Shown here: one piece after another, positions 26,177-34,950 of the stretch | Numbering within the stretch: position 1 is the stretch's first letter | Layout of the letters: every line of letters begins with the position of its first letter | Assembly: GCF_002355155.1 (NCBI RefSeq) | Contig: NZ_AP017369.1 | Span: 2,728,001-2,792,000, forward strand | Origin: Corynebacterium suranareeae | Lineage (GTDB): Bacteria > Actinomycetota > Actinomycetes > Mycobacteriales > Mycobacteriaceae | Reading direction: 5' to 3' | Length of the DNA: 64,000 nucleotides | Position numbers and translations under genes: made by a program | The notes under the pieces: model-generated | Database searches by the model: none | Seen by the model: only the letters and a program-made list of their open reading frames with translations | What the model was told of the DNA's origin: nothing

Positions 26177-26971
26177 TTAATGCAGCCCCTCAAAGGCAAA
26201 CCACCGACCACGAACTGTCTCCAGCGCAACGGACATGTCATATAACGCACCCAAATTGTCGGGTGTCATGACCTCTTCAACTGTTCCAGCTGCCAGCACA
26301 CGGGCGTCTTTGATCATCAAGATATTTGTGGTGGAGGCAGCAATTTCTTCGACGTGGTGGGTAATCATCACGGTGGTGAGCTCCGGCATAGAGGCTCGCA
26401 GCGTATCGATGACACCCAGCAGAGTTTCACGTCCCGGCAGGTCAAGGCCGGTGGTGGGTTCGTCGAGAAGCAGCAACGCGGGTGAGATGACAAGCGCACG
26501 TGCAATTAACGTTCGTGCTTTTTCGCCCTGGCTCATATCTACCCAGAAGCGATCGGCGCGCGAAGCCATACCCACTAGCTCGATCATTTCAGTGCATTTG
26601 GCCAGCTGCTCATCAGTGGCAGTCCACCTTGGCAGCACACCGTTAGACGCAGTTAACCCCGACAGCACAATTTCATGGGCAGGCATATTGCTAAATTTTT
26701 GTTTCGGATCCACCAGGCCGATTGTTTTGCGCAGCTCGCGGGTATCTACACGGCCGAAACGATGCCCCAAAATATCTACGGTGCCTTCCGAGGGGTACAG
26801 CAAGGTGGCTGCAATCTTTAACATGGTGGTTTTACCTGCGCCATTTGGTCCAAGTACGGCCCAATGCGAGCCGGTGGGAATATCAAGGGAGATGTCGTCG
26901 AGAAGCAATTTTTCCCCACGCCGGACGGTAACGTTGGACATTGTTAAGGCTAGTTTGGACATGCTGGCCAT
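26177..26971 (-). CDS. ABC transporter ATP-binding protein
   Basis: A 264-residue single ABC cassette with Walker A GPNGAGKTT, a Q-loop region (IGLVDPKQKF), an unusual signature VDMSQGEKAR (in place of LSGGQ), Walker B LLLLDEPTTGLD and the switch histidine (MITHHVEE). The variant MSQGE signature resembles stand-alone cassettes of the ModF/iron-complex type. No permease gene is adjacent, so the partner is unknown. The start may be ATG 26971 or 26962. It is divergent from the MscS gene, with only 51 bp between. Confidence 0.85.
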   Translation of the reverse strand: MASMSKLALTMSNVTVRRGEKLLLDDISLDIPTGSHWAVLGPNGAGKTTMLKIAATLLYPSEGTVDILGHRFGRVDTRELRKTIGLVDPKQKFSNMPAHEIVLSGLTASNGVLPRWTATDEQLAKCTEMIELVGMASRADRFWVDMSQGEKARTLIARALVISPALLLLDEPTTGLDLPGRETLLGVIDTLRASMPELTTVMITHHVEEIAASTTNILMIKDARVLAAGTVEEVMTPDNLGALYDMSVALETVRGRWFAFEGLH

Positions 26972-27022
26972 TTTATGTCTTGAGGTAGAAAATCCTAAGA
27001 ACCGGTACTACCCTCGTGGCCA

Positions 27023-28006
27023 ATGGTTACCGCTAGTACAAACACAGAAAATCTTGTCCAAGATGTGTCCAGTTGGTGGGATAACCCACTCACTCAGGAT
27101 TGGCTGATCGATAAGCCAATTTCTATCGCAATCACTTTGGTAGTCGCGTTTTTCGCCCATTGGCTGCTGCGAAAACTCATTACTAAAGCAGTGGAACGTG
27201 GTGTGAAAACCCCGCCCAAAGCTGAGATGCCCCGAATTTTTGGCAGGGGAGGTGCCAAAAAGGAAGAAATTCCACCTGAGGTTGTGATCATGCGCAAAAC
27301 TCAGGAACAACGCAGGCAGGCACGCATTAGAACTTTGGGCGCTGTCGGTAAGTCAGCTGTCGCCATTTTTGTATGGACCTGGGCTGCGCTGACGATTTTG
27401 GATAAGCTCGGCCTCAATGTCGCACCGCTGATCGCATCGGCAGGTGTTGCCGGTGTCGCCCTTGGTTTTGGTGCGCAATCGCTGGTCAAAGACTTTCTCA
27501 GTGGTATTTTCATGCTCATCGAGGACCAATACGGAGTAGGCGACACCATTGATGTCGGCGACGGCATCATTGGCGACGTGGAAGATATCAGCCTGCGCAC
27601 CACCACTTTGCGCGATATGGATGGCACGGTGTGGTACGTGCGAAACGGCGAAATTTTGCGCGTGGGCAATTTCTCAAATGAATACGCCATCGCACGATTT
27701 GAGGTTCCCGTTGGTCTATCCAACGACAGCGAACGCGCATGGGAAGTCATTGAACAGTCCTTCTTAGATGCCGTAAAGCAAGACGCCATCAAAGACGCCG
27801 TGATCGAAGTACCAAAAATGAAAGGTATCTCCGCTTTCGAACCAGACCACATGACCTTCCGCGGTGTGGTGAAAACTCTGCCTGGCTATCAGTGGGAAGT
27901 TCAACGCTACGTGTATGCCCGCGTGCTTTCCGATATGCAGCGAGAAGGAATCACCACCCCATACCCTCACGGCATGGGAGCAGTGGTTAAACAGGCAGAC
28001 AGCTAA
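27023..28006 (+). CDS. MscS-family mechanosensitive channel
   Basis: A 327-residue inner-membrane protein. A first helix at about 30-52 is followed by a basic cytoplasmic loop, a second helix at 114-132, and the pore-lining TM3 with the glycine/alanine motif ASAGVAGVALGFGAQSLVKDFLSG. The MscS beta-domain (DTIDVGDGIIGDVEDISLRTTTLRD) and alpha/beta domain follow. It is not the MscCG type, which is longer and has an extra C-terminal helix. The ATG at 27023 is the first in frame. The globin gene starts 17 bp downstream, so the two are probably co-transcribed. Confidence 0.9.
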   Translation: MVTASTNTENLVQDVSSWWDNPLTQDWLIDKPISIAITLVVAFFAHWLLRKLITKAVERGVKTPPKAEMPRIFGRGGAKKEEIPPEVVIMRKTQEQRRQARIRTLGAVGKSAVAIFVWTWAALTILDKLGLNVAPLIASAGVAGVALGFGAQSLVKDFLSGIFMLIEDQYGVGDTIDVGDGIIGDVEDISLRTTTLRDMDGTVWYVRNGEILRVGNFSNEYAIARFEVPVGLSNDSERAWEVIEQSFLDAVKQDAIKDAVIEVPKMKGISAFEPDHMTFRGVVKTLPGYQWEVQRYVYARVLSDMQREGITTPYPHGMGAVVKQADS

Positions 28007-28023
28007 GGCCTAGACTAGGGGGT

Positions 28024-28425
28024 ATGACCACCCCAGAAAATTTCTATGACTCTGTGGGCGGTGAGGAAACGTTTTCCCTCATCGTCCACCGTTTTTATGA
28101 GCAAGTCCCCAACGATGATATTTTGGGACCCATGTATCCGCCAGATGATTTCGAAGGTGCGGAACAGCGCTTAAAAATGTTCCTCATGCAGTATTGGGGC
28201 GGCCCGAAAGACTATCAGGAACAACGCGGACATCCCCGCCTACGCATGCGGCATGCCCACTACCCCATCGGGGTAACTGCGGCGGAACGCTGGCTGGAAC
28301 TTATGTCCAATGCACTCGATGGTGTGGAATTAACCCCCGAGCAGCGCGAAGCTATTTGGGAACATATGCTGCGCGCAGCCGACATGTTGATTAATTCCAA
28401 CCCAGACCCGCACACACAGGATTAG
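28024..28425 (+). CDS. glbO: Truncated haemoglobin (group II, trHbO)
   Basis: A 133-residue 2-on-2 globin. Family residues include YDSVGGEETF at the N-terminus, LIVHRFYEQVPNDDILGPMYP, FLMQYWGGP with the group II tryptophan, and RMRHAHYPIG with the proximal histidine. The length matches M. tuberculosis GlbO (Rv2470), whose genomic neighbours also appear here. Its ATG follows the MscS stop by 17 bp, and its stop overlaps the convergent 28422 gene by 4 bp. Role inferred from the family: oxygen/NO handling. Confidence 0.92.
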   Translation: MTTPENFYDSVGGEETFSLIVHRFYEQVPNDDILGPMYPPDDFEGAEQRLKMFLMQYWGGPKDYQEQRGHPRLRMRHAHYPIGVTAAERWLELMSNALDGVELTPEQREAIWEHMLRAADMLINSNPDPHTQD

Positions 28426-29051
28426 AAAACGCTAAGACCCAAACCTGAAGAATGATAAACGCTGCCATATGGGGCATCCACGCGGGTCCACCGGCCATTG
28501 ACTGACACCCGCAGATGCCTAGGAACATCATTCGGCGCCTCAAAGCCGGGGATCAAACCAAGCGAGGTGCAGGTAAACACCGTGCGCATAGGGATTCCGG
28601 CCTTCTTGCCGTTACCTTCGGCGGAAATAACTTCCTGGTCCATCAACGATGCCGGTGGACCCAGCGGGCCGGAAAATTGTCGAGCCAACGCCTGGCCCTG
28701 ATCAGCCAAGGTGCGCACCACGTGGGTGGGGAGTTCGTCGACAAGCGTAAAGCCGGTGGCCGGCGGCAAGGAGCCAGGCCAGCTGGCGTCGCGGGAGGTG
28801 CCGACCTCTTCCCTATTTTCGGTGAGTGCCTGCAACAAATCCTTCGCGCCCACCGCAGCGCCATCCCGACCAGCCACGCCAAACACCCGGCGCGACGCCG
28901 TCACATTAAACGGCGTAGTAACAAAAACATCAACGATCTCAGGGGTCAGCTGACGAAAACGTGCACTGGCCAAATCATCCAAACCAACTGCACGTGCAAT
29001 AAGCGCCTGCAAACCGCGGGCGCCAGAGCTAATAGAAAGTGTCTCCACCAC
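28422..29051 (-). CDS. Conserved actinobacterial protein (Rv2474c-like), function unknown
   Basis: A 209-residue soluble protein. I see the conserved blocks RFRQLTPEIVDVFVTTPFNV, SRRVFGVAGRD and TRVDAPYGSVYHSSGLGLSVF, but no catalytic motif that I can name. The order next to the thioesterase and ettA matches M. tuberculosis Rv2474c-Rv2475c-Rv2477c. The GTG start overlaps the stop codon of the thioesterase by one base (TAGTG), so the two are translationally coupled. A functional link to acyl-CoA handling is possible but unproven. Confidence 0.65.
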   Translation of the reverse strand: MVETLSISSGARGLQALIARAVGLDDLASARFRQLTPEIVDVFVTTPFNVTASRRVFGVAGRDGAAVGAKDLLQALTENREEVGTSRDASWPGSLPPATGFTLVDELPTHVVRTLADQGQALARQFSGPLGPPASLMDQEVISAEGNGKKAGIPMRTVFTCTSLGLIPGFEAPNDVPRHLRVSVNGRWTRVDAPYGSVYHSSGLGLSVF

Positions 29052-29515
29052 TACTTTTCAAGTGCTTCCTGCGACTGCACCTCATCGGTTGCAACCGCTG
29101 TCAAAACCTTACGCTCCACCTTGCTGATCGAGCGAGGCGCAGCAGTTTGAATATTGACCGCCACCTGCACGCAATCAACCACGCAGCACACGCGACCATT
29201 GCGGTCCTTGACTTCCTGGCGAGTGCTAAACGACGTGTTACCCAGCTTGGTTACCTGCGTTTCCACCACAGCCTTTGTGGTATCAGGCAAAATTGCGCGC
29301 AAATAATCAACCTCAAGGTGGCGGACGAAAACGGCAGGGATTTCATAACCGCGCTCACGGAACTGATCCTCTGCGAAAGTCAGGCGAGCTTCCTGAGCGA
29401 TCTCGATGAACGCCGCATTGTTGACGTGCCCAAAACGATCAAAATCCGACCAACGCAGATCCACCTCCGTGACATGGAGGTTGCTTTGGGAGTTGTCTTC
29501 ATTGTTGGCTGCCAT
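29051..29515 (-). CDS. Acyl-CoA thioesterase of the 4HBT (hot-dog) family
   Basis: A 154-residue hot-dog-fold protein. The active-site motif RWSDFDRFGHVNNAAF contains the Asp and GHVNN typical of 4-hydroxybenzoyl-CoA/YbgC thioesterases, and VDYLRAILPDTTKAVVETQV gives the second conserved strand. It would hydrolyse acyl-CoA; the chain-length preference is unknown. The start is ATG 29515. It is the first gene of a two-gene unit with the Rv2474c-like gene; orthologues sit in the same order in mycobacteria. Confidence 0.85.
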   Translation of the reverse strand: MAANNEDNSQSNLHVTEVDLRWSDFDRFGHVNNAAFIEIAQEARLTFAEDQFRERGYEIPAVFVRHLEVDYLRAILPDTTKAVVETQVTKLGNTSFSTRQEVKDRNGRVCCVVDCVQVAVNIQTAAPRSISKVERKVLTAVATDEVQSQEALEK

Positions 29516-29681
29516 GGGGGTTGCCTAGCCTCTTTCTTTGTTACTGTCTGTTTGCTCACTGCTGCAAAACAAGCGTCTCGGAAGCATTCTACCGATACAA
29601 CAAAGCTGAGCACATTTAGCGATTTTAACCTGGAGTTTCTTCCCCTTTAAAGCTGCTTCGTGGCAGGAGAACACCAAATAA

Positions 29682-29725
29682 AAAACCTGCTGCTCTCATT
29701 GTGAAAAATAAGAACAGCAGGTTTT
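29682..29725 (-). terminator. Rho-independent terminator after ettA
   Basis: AAAACCTGCTG (29682-29692) pairs with CAGCAGGTTTT (29715-29725). On the minus strand the stem is followed by a T-run, 10 bp after the ettA stop codon. Confidence 0.8.
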
Positions 29726-29734
29726 CTAAAATTT

Positions 29735-31405
29735 TTAGCGAGTCAGCTTGCGGTGAGTGACACGAGAAGGACGTGCGGCATCGGCACCGAGGCGCTCAAC
29801 CTTGTTCTTCTCGTAGTCTTCGAAGTTGCCTTCAAACCAGTACCACTGGCCTTCTGCAATGTTGCCTTCCCACGCAAGGATGTGGGTACAGGTGCGGTCC
29901 AGGAACCAACGGTCGTGGGAAATAACCACTGCACAGCCAGGGAAGTTCTGGAGCGCGTTTTCCAAAGAACCGAGGGTTTCCACATCGAGGTCGTTTGTAG
30001 GCTCATCGAGCAGGATCAGGTTTCCGCCCTGCTTCAAGGTCAGTGCCAGGTTGAGGCGGTTGCGCTCACCACCGGACAAAACCTTGGATGGCTTTTGCTG
30101 ATCTGCACCCTTGAAGCCGAACGCAGATAGGTATGCACGTGATGGCATTTCGTTCTGGCCAACAATGATGTAGTCCAGTCCGTCGGAAACGACTTCCCAT
30201 ACGGTCTTTTCTGGATCAATGTTTTCACGGCCCTGATCCACGTAGGACAGCTGGACGGTATCGCCGATTTCGACCTTGCCTGCATCTGGCTGCTCAAGGC
30301 CAACGATGGTCTTGAACAAGGTGGACTTACCCACACCGTTTGGTCCAATGACACCGACGATGCCGTTACGAGGCAAGGTGAAGGAAAGATCCTTGATCAG
30401 CACGCGGCCGTCGAAGCCCTTCTCCAGGTCCTTGACCTCCACGACCTTGTTGCCCAGGCGTGGTGGGGTTGGGATCTGGATTTCTTCGAAGTCGAGTTTG
30501 CGGTACTTCTCAGCTTCCGCAACCATCTCGTCGTAACGCTGCAGACGAGCCTTGTTTTTAGCCTGGCGGGCCTTTGCACCGGAACGAACCCAAGCGAGCT
30601 CATCCTTCAGACGCTTTTGCAGCTTCTGGTCCTTCTTGCCAGCAACTTCAAGACGCTCGGCCTTCTTCTCCAGGTAAGTGGAGTAGTTGCCTTCATAAGG
30701 GTGCAGCTGGCCACGGTCAACTTCACAGATCCACTGTGCGACGTGATCGAGGAAGTAACGATCGTGTGTGACGGCAAGGACAGCGCCCTTGTAGTCAGCC
30801 AGGTGCTTCTCCAGCCACAACACTGACTCAGCGTCGAGGTGGTTAGTAGGCTCATCAAGAAGCAGAAGATCAGGCTCTGAAAGCAGCAGCTTAGCCAGGG
30901 CAACGCGGCGACGCTCACCACCAGAAAGGTGGGTTACTGGCTCATCTCCTGGAGGGCAGCGCAGTGCATCCAGTGCCTGCTCGATCTTGGAATCAATCTC
31001 CCACGCATCAGCTGCGTCGAGAGCTTCCTGGAGAACGCCCATTTCTTCCATGAGCTCATCGGTGTAGTTGGTTGCCATTTCTTCTGCAATGGCTTCAAAA
31101 CGCTGCTTCTTTTCGAAGATCTCTCCAAGACCCTCTTCAACGTTTTGGCGAACCGTCTTTTCTTCGTTTAGCGGTGGTTCCTGCAGCAGGATGCCCACGG
31201 TTGCGCCTGGATCCAGGAATGCTTCACCGTTGGAAGGCTGATCCAACCCTGCCATGATCTTCAGAATTGAAGATTTACCGGCACCGTTGGGTCCGACGAC
31301 ACCAATCTTGGCGCCTGGGTAGAAGGACATGTAGACATTGTCCAAGATGACTTTGTCACCGATTGCCTTACGCACGTTCTTCATCGTGTAGATGAACTCG
31401 CCCAA
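29735..31405 (-). CDS. ettA: Energy-dependent translational throttle protein EttA (ABC-F)
   Basis: A 556-residue ABC-F ATPase that binds the ribosomal E site and links translation to ATP level. Two cassettes are complete: Walker A GPNGAGKSS and GPNGVGKST, signatures HLSGGERRR and LSGGERNRLN, and Walker B LLLLDEPTNHLD and ILLDEPTNDLD. The positively charged P-site interaction linker (KLQKRLKDELAWVRSGAKARQAKNKAR region) lies between them. Length matches E. coli EttA (555). The start is TTG 31405 with AAGGGG 5 nt before it; the longer reading to 31453 would lie upstream of that site. Followed by a strong terminator. Confidence 0.95.
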   Translation of the reverse strand: MGEFIYTMKNVRKAIGDKVILDNVYMSFYPGAKIGVVGPNGAGKSSILKIMAGLDQPSNGEAFLDPGATVGILLQEPPLNEEKTVRQNVEEGLGEIFEKKQRFEAIAEEMATNYTDELMEEMGVLQEALDAADAWEIDSKIEQALDALRCPPGDEPVTHLSGGERRRVALAKLLLSEPDLLLLDEPTNHLDAESVLWLEKHLADYKGAVLAVTHDRYFLDHVAQWICEVDRGQLHPYEGNYSTYLEKKAERLEVAGKKDQKLQKRLKDELAWVRSGAKARQAKNKARLQRYDEMVAEAEKYRKLDFEEIQIPTPPRLGNKVVEVKDLEKGFDGRVLIKDLSFTLPRNGIVGVIGPNGVGKSTLFKTIVGLEQPDAGKVEIGDTVQLSYVDQGRENIDPEKTVWEVVSDGLDYIIVGQNEMPSRAYLSAFGFKGADQQKPSKVLSGGERNRLNLALTLKQGGNLILLDEPTNDLDVETLGSLENALQNFPGCAVVISHDRWFLDRTCTHILAWEGNIAEGQWYWFEGNFEDYEKNKVERLGADAARPSRVTHRKLTR

Positions 31406-31590
31406 TGTAACCCCTTTTAAATGCGTATTTGCGTTTAAGTACTCAGCAGACAAGATTACATGAGCAACGCCAATTTAGGGACCTTACGCAGGCTAGAACG
31501 TCCTTAGAGCAATTCACGAATACAGATAGGAGGAGCAGGAAATCATTCCCCTGCCGCCTCCCCTGCTGTCTCTACTGGAAAATTCAGGCA

Positions 31591-32214
31591 CTAAAACGGT
31601 GCGTCTTCGTCTGTTTTTTGTGAGGCCCCTCTTGAGGCACCTCCTGAGGCACCTACCATGGCAAGCTCTTTCTCCTTTTCTGGTTCCTTGTTCTCCTCCT
31701 TGTTCTCCGCCTCTGAAGAAGATTCCGTCACCTCCGCAGTTTCCGCCTTTGCTTTAAGTTTTGCATCTACATTTGGATAATGTTCAAAATCAGCGTTGGG
31801 GATTTCCACGCCCTCCGGAACATTTTGTACGTTGGGGCGGGTCTCTTGAAATCCCACGATGTAGTGATTCATATCAATGCCGATTGATGTGGCACGCATC
31901 CTGATTTCTTGGCGTTTTTCTACCTTGTCAGAATTGGGATCCGAAGATTGGACTTCCCATTCGTTGGTGTACAGAAAGCCTTGGACGATGACAGCAACGC
32001 CAGGTTTGAGTGAAATATGGGAATTTATGCCGAGTCTGCCCCAGGCTTCGACGTTGATAAAAACTTTGTCCACGTTATGCCATTTGTCGCCTTGTCGGTA
32101 CGACCTGGAGCTTGCCACACGGATCCTTAAGACCCCATCGAGTTTGTCTTTTCTGTCGACATATACGGAATCACTAACGATGCGTCCAGCGATGGTTACG
32201 GGTGTGTTGATCAT
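31591..32214 (-). CDS. ssb: Single-stranded DNA-binding protein, second paralogue (SsbB-like)
   Basis: A 207-residue protein with an OB-fold SSB domain at 1-115, beginning MINTPVTIAGRI and containing FINVEAWGRLG and PGVAVIVQGFLYTNEWE. A Glu/Lys/Ser-rich linker follows, ending in the acidic tip DEDAPF, the usual interaction peptide. Its position next to ettA matches the second mycobacterial ssb (Rv2478c). It is expressed from the 32215-32391 region, which contains two inverted DnaA boxes. The ATG at 32214 is preceded by AAAGGAAAAGAAA. The linker contains three tandem G-A-S units (SGGASRGAS) encoded by a short sequence repeat. Confidence 0.9.
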   Translation of the reverse strand: MINTPVTIAGRIVSDSVYVDRKDKLDGVLRIRVASSRSYRQGDKWHNVDKVFINVEAWGRLGINSHISLKPGVAVIVQGFLYTNEWEVQSSDPNSDKVEKRQEIRMRATSIGIDMNHYIVGFQETRPNVQNVPEGVEIPNADFEHYPNVDAKLKAKAETAEVTESSSEAENKEENKEPEKEKELAMVGASGGASRGASQKTDEDAPF

Positions 32215-32296
32215 TTTCTTTTCCTTTTCTTGCTTGTCCGGGAAGTGCTTTCACCAGGCAGTCTGGCAGTGATCAACGGTTGCGTAAAGCGCGAAA

Positions 32297-32364
32297 AAGC
32301 CCGCCTGTGGATAACTTGCGCCCTGACCAATTAGGCGAGCGAGTTATCCACAGCGGGCGGGCTT
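32297..32364 (-). promoter_or_regulatory. Inverted pair of perfect DnaA-box 9-mers inside a terminator-like hairpin
   Basis: TGTGGATAA (32306-32314) and TTATCCACA (32344-32352) are exact DnaA-box 9-mers in inverted orientation. The flanks extend the pairing: AAGCCCGC at 32297 with GCGGGCTT ending at 32364, and one side has a 3-nt bulge. On the minus strand a T-run follows, so it can terminate the CopD/CtaG gene. It also lies upstream of ssb, where DnaA binding could affect expression. Confidence 0.6.
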
Positions 32365-32379
32365 AAGGGGTGCGGGAAG

Positions 32380-32391
32380 GCGTCGAAAAGC
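32380..32391 (+). repeat. Copy of the 12-mer GCGTCGAMAAGC (intergenic)
   Basis: An exact GCGTCGAAAAGC, ending one base before the stop codon of the CopD/CtaG gene. See the finding on this repeated motif. Confidence 0.8.
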
Positions 32392-34566
32392 TTATGCTTT
32401 TGGCCCGGAGTCTGCAGGCCCTGGATCTTTAGGCTCGAACGTTTCCTGGTAGTAATCGCCGTGCAAGTCGTGCCCTTCATTCATGCGGGCAAGCATTTTG
32501 TTGTATTCCTCTGCGTCGGCGTAACCAGTGGCTTCGGCTTGGGCTTCGTATTTTTTCTCCACGATTCTTTCCTCACGGAACCAACCACGGAAGAGGTAAC
32601 CAAAGACAATAATCAGCGGGAATGAACCCGACGCCCATGCGATTCCGCCACCAACAAGCTGGTCATAGGCCAGATCAACGTCCCATGGCAGGTTGAGCTT
32701 GCTGTAGAAATCTTCTGCCAAAATCACTTGCAGTTGCATGAGGTATACGCCGAAGAAGAGGTGGAACGGCATCGAGAAGGTCAGCCACGCAAGGCGGGAA
32801 ACGTGTGTGCGCTCCTCCGGTTTGGGGTCTGGGCCAATCATTTCCCAGTAGTAAAGGTAGCCGGAAATCACGAACACAAAGTTCATGATCAGGTGTCCGG
32901 CGTGCTCAGAGACCATGATGTCGTACAGCGGGGTCAGATACAGCGCGTAGAAAATGATGATGAACTGAATGGTGTTTACCGCTGGGTGCATGATGAACTT
33001 CAGCAACGGATTATCTGTCAGCACCGCTGCCCATTCATGTAGGCCTGGGCGTCCAGCTTCACCGGGCGATGTGGCTTCCATGATCAACGTCAGTGGCGCG
33101 CCAAGCACCAAAAATACGGGGATGACCATGGACAACAGCATGTGCGCGACCATATGCATGGAAAACGTCGCCGGCATATTCATGCCGATGCCGGAAGAAA
33201 CGGTGACCACCAGGGTGGCACAGCCCAGCATCCACCAGAAGGTGCGCAGGTGGTTCCACTTTTTTGCTTGTCGACGCAACCCCACAAGGCCACAGATATA
33301 GAACGCCACTAACAAAATGCCGATTGTGCCCAGCATTAAATCAAAGCGCCACATGGTAAACACGTTGAATAAGGTTGGTTCTTTTTCCAAGGAATAGCCC
33401 ATTTCCAACGCCATAACAGATAAATCTTGAAGTTCTGGCGTCGGTGGCGGAGTACGGCCCATGGAAATCGCAATGCCGGTCACCGCTGCCATCGCGATCA
33501 CCTCAACAATGGCAACGCGTGTAAATAACGCCGAATCTTTCGGGTTTTTCTCAAGCTTTGGGATGGTCAGAGTGCGGTGCGCCAGGCCAAACATGCCAAC
33601 GACAACAACGCCGATGGCTTTAGCAAGAACCAGCAGGCCGTAAGTGGTGGTAAACAAATCAGAAAAATCCATACGCAACAACGCATTAACAATTCCTGAG
33701 ATCGCCATACCGATCACGGCATAGGTGGCAACTATGGAATACCGCTTAACTGCAATATCAGTATTTGGGCCGATCCTGCGAGCATGCGCAATCAACGCCA
33801 TCAAACCGCCCACCCACAACAACATCAGCACCAAGTGCCACAACAGTGAGTTGGTTCCATAATCATGATCGCCACCTGCAGCCGAGTGCCCCTCTAGCCC
33901 GAGTGGCACTGTCATCACAATCGCACCGGCAAACAACAATGGCTGCGACATCCATGAACGACAAAACAGTCCCGCTATTCCAGTTATAAACGCAAAACCA
34001 GCTACCCAGGCCCACGCTTTTGCCAGCGCAATTTGCTCAAAAGCAACCGCTATATTCTGAGGCTTTAATGCGTCGGTAAACGGTTGCCCCGAAAGATCAG
34101 ACATCACCAACGGGATCATCACAAGCGCCACAAGCCCAAAACAAATAGCAGCAAAAGAACCAGTTCGAGCAGCAATCAACCCATCGACTGACAAGTACGA
34201 ACGGTTGAGGTACGTGGCCGGCGTAGCACCATCCTCAGCGCTTCGTTTTATCTCCCGCGGACTAATAAAAAACGTCGTTGCCATAAAACTACCCACAGAC
34301 AATGCAGCAACAATCCAGCCGACTGCACGCAGAAACGGCAAACCTGCAGTAGTGACAGGACCTGGATCAGGAATACCCAAAGCTGCCAGGGACTCAGAAA
34401 GGAAACCCCACGCCAAAATAGCTCCGACTAAACCAGCCACAAAAGCAAACAACACATAAAAAGGCCAAGTGATTTTAACCTTGCTGCTTTTCGCTTGTGA
34501 CGCTTGTGATTGTGACGCTGGAGAAGTTACTCCACCAGAATTCTCGGCAACGACCTGCTCATCCAT
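32392..34566 (-). CDS. Fused CopD (copper resistance D) and CtaG (caa3-type oxidase assembly) membrane protein
   Basis: A 724-residue inner-membrane protein with about 14-15 hydrophobic segments in two halves. The N-terminal part (40-400) has CopD-like helices and the VLMLLWVGGLMALIAHAR stretch. The C-terminal part (about 410-660) is CtaG-like: HMVAHMLLSMVIPVFLVLGAP and a YLYYWEMIGPDP segment, ending in a charged tail. The fusion is usual in actinobacteria and is thought to deliver copper across the membrane, probably for cytochrome oxidase assembly. The start is ATG 34566, close to a GGGGG stretch, so translation may be leaderless. It carries one copy of the 12-mer at 33266. Confidence 0.88.
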   Translation of the reverse strand: MDEQVVAENSGGVTSPASQSQASQAKSSKVKITWPFYVLFAFVAGLVGAILAWGFLSESLAALGIPDPGPVTTAGLPFLRAVGWIVAALSVGSFMATTFFISPREIKRSAEDGATPATYLNRSYLSVDGLIAARTGSFAAICFGLVALVMIPLVMSDLSGQPFTDALKPQNIAVAFEQIALAKAWAWVAGFAFITGIAGLFCRSWMSQPLLFAGAIVMTVPLGLEGHSAAGGDHDYGTNSLLWHLVLMLLWVGGLMALIAHARRIGPNTDIAVKRYSIVATYAVIGMAISGIVNALLRMDFSDLFTTTYGLLVLAKAIGVVVVGMFGLAHRTLTIPKLEKNPKDSALFTRVAIVEVIAMAAVTGIAISMGRTPPPTPELQDLSVMALEMGYSLEKEPTLFNVFTMWRFDLMLGTIGILLVAFYICGLVGLRRQAKKWNHLRTFWWMLGCATLVVTVSSGIGMNMPATFSMHMVAHMLLSMVIPVFLVLGAPLTLIMEATSPGEAGRPGLHEWAAVLTDNPLLKFIMHPAVNTIQFIIIFYALYLTPLYDIMVSEHAGHLIMNFVFVISGYLYYWEMIGPDPKPEERTHVSRLAWLTFSMPFHLFFGVYLMQLQVILAEDFYSKLNLPWDVDLAYDQLVGGGIAWASGSFPLIIVFGYLFRGWFREERIVEKKYEAQAEATGYADAEEYNKMLARMNEGHDLHGDYYQETFEPKDPGPADSGPKA

Positions 34567-34777
34567 GCCCCCTAATCTAACCTCCCTACCTTAAAGTTCC
34601 CTAGTTGAGTGATCCCGGTAATAGCCGAACACGGGTGTACGGTAAAGTTCCAATCCGAAGCATATTTGTGGGACTTCACACAATTGAGCATTTCTTGTCA
34701 ATTGTTGGGGTTTCTATATAAAGTGTTTCGAGGAGCTTTTCGCACTGCATTCGCTGTTGCTGAATAAGTTTCTTTTC

Positions 34778-34854
34778 GCCTCCATAGCTCAGTGGATTAG
34801 AGCAACCGGCTTCTACCCGGTTGGTCGCGGGTTCGAATCCTGCTGGGGGCACCA
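34778..34854 (+). tRNA. tRNA-Arg (anticodon TCT)
   Basis: A 74-nt cloverleaf plus encoded CCA. Acceptor stem GCCTCCA/TGGGGGC, D-loop AGTGGATTAG, anticodon stem ACCGG/CCGGT around loop CTTCTAC, T-loop GTTCGAATC. The anticodon TCT reads AGA/AGG. A hairpin terminator follows. Confidence 0.93.
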
Positions 34855-34859
34855 AAATA

Positions 34860-34903
34860 AGCCCCTGACCTCGCATAATGCGATAAAGGTCAGGGGCTTT
34901 AAT
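34860..34903 (+). terminator. Terminator after tRNA-Arg
   Basis: AGCCCCTGACCT (34860-34871) pairs with AGGTCAGGGGCT (34887-34898), followed by TT. An inner CGCAT/ATGCG pairing closes the loop. Confidence 0.8.
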
Positions 34904-34917
34904 GCTTTGCATATAGC

Positions 34918-34950
34918 TTTCTGCACACTTTCTGCACACTTTCTGCACAC
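34918..34950. repeat. Three tandem 11-bp repeats after tRNA-Arg
   Basis: TTTCTGCACAC occurs three times head-to-tail. It lies between the tRNA-Arg terminator and the phosphatase gene. It could be a protein-binding array or a slippage product; the rest of 34951-35159 has no gene. Confidence 0.8.

Noticed and set aside
27301..27852. A 183-residue minus-strand ORF
   Set aside because: Antisense to the MscS-type gene, whose motifs are unmistakable.
31530..31562. GGAGG-AGCAGG with CCTGC-CGCCTCC hairpin after ssb
   Set aside because: Interrupted stem without a T-run; too weak to call a terminator.
34918..34950. CRISPR-like array
   Set aside because: Only three 11-bp units with no spacers, and no cas genes in the window.
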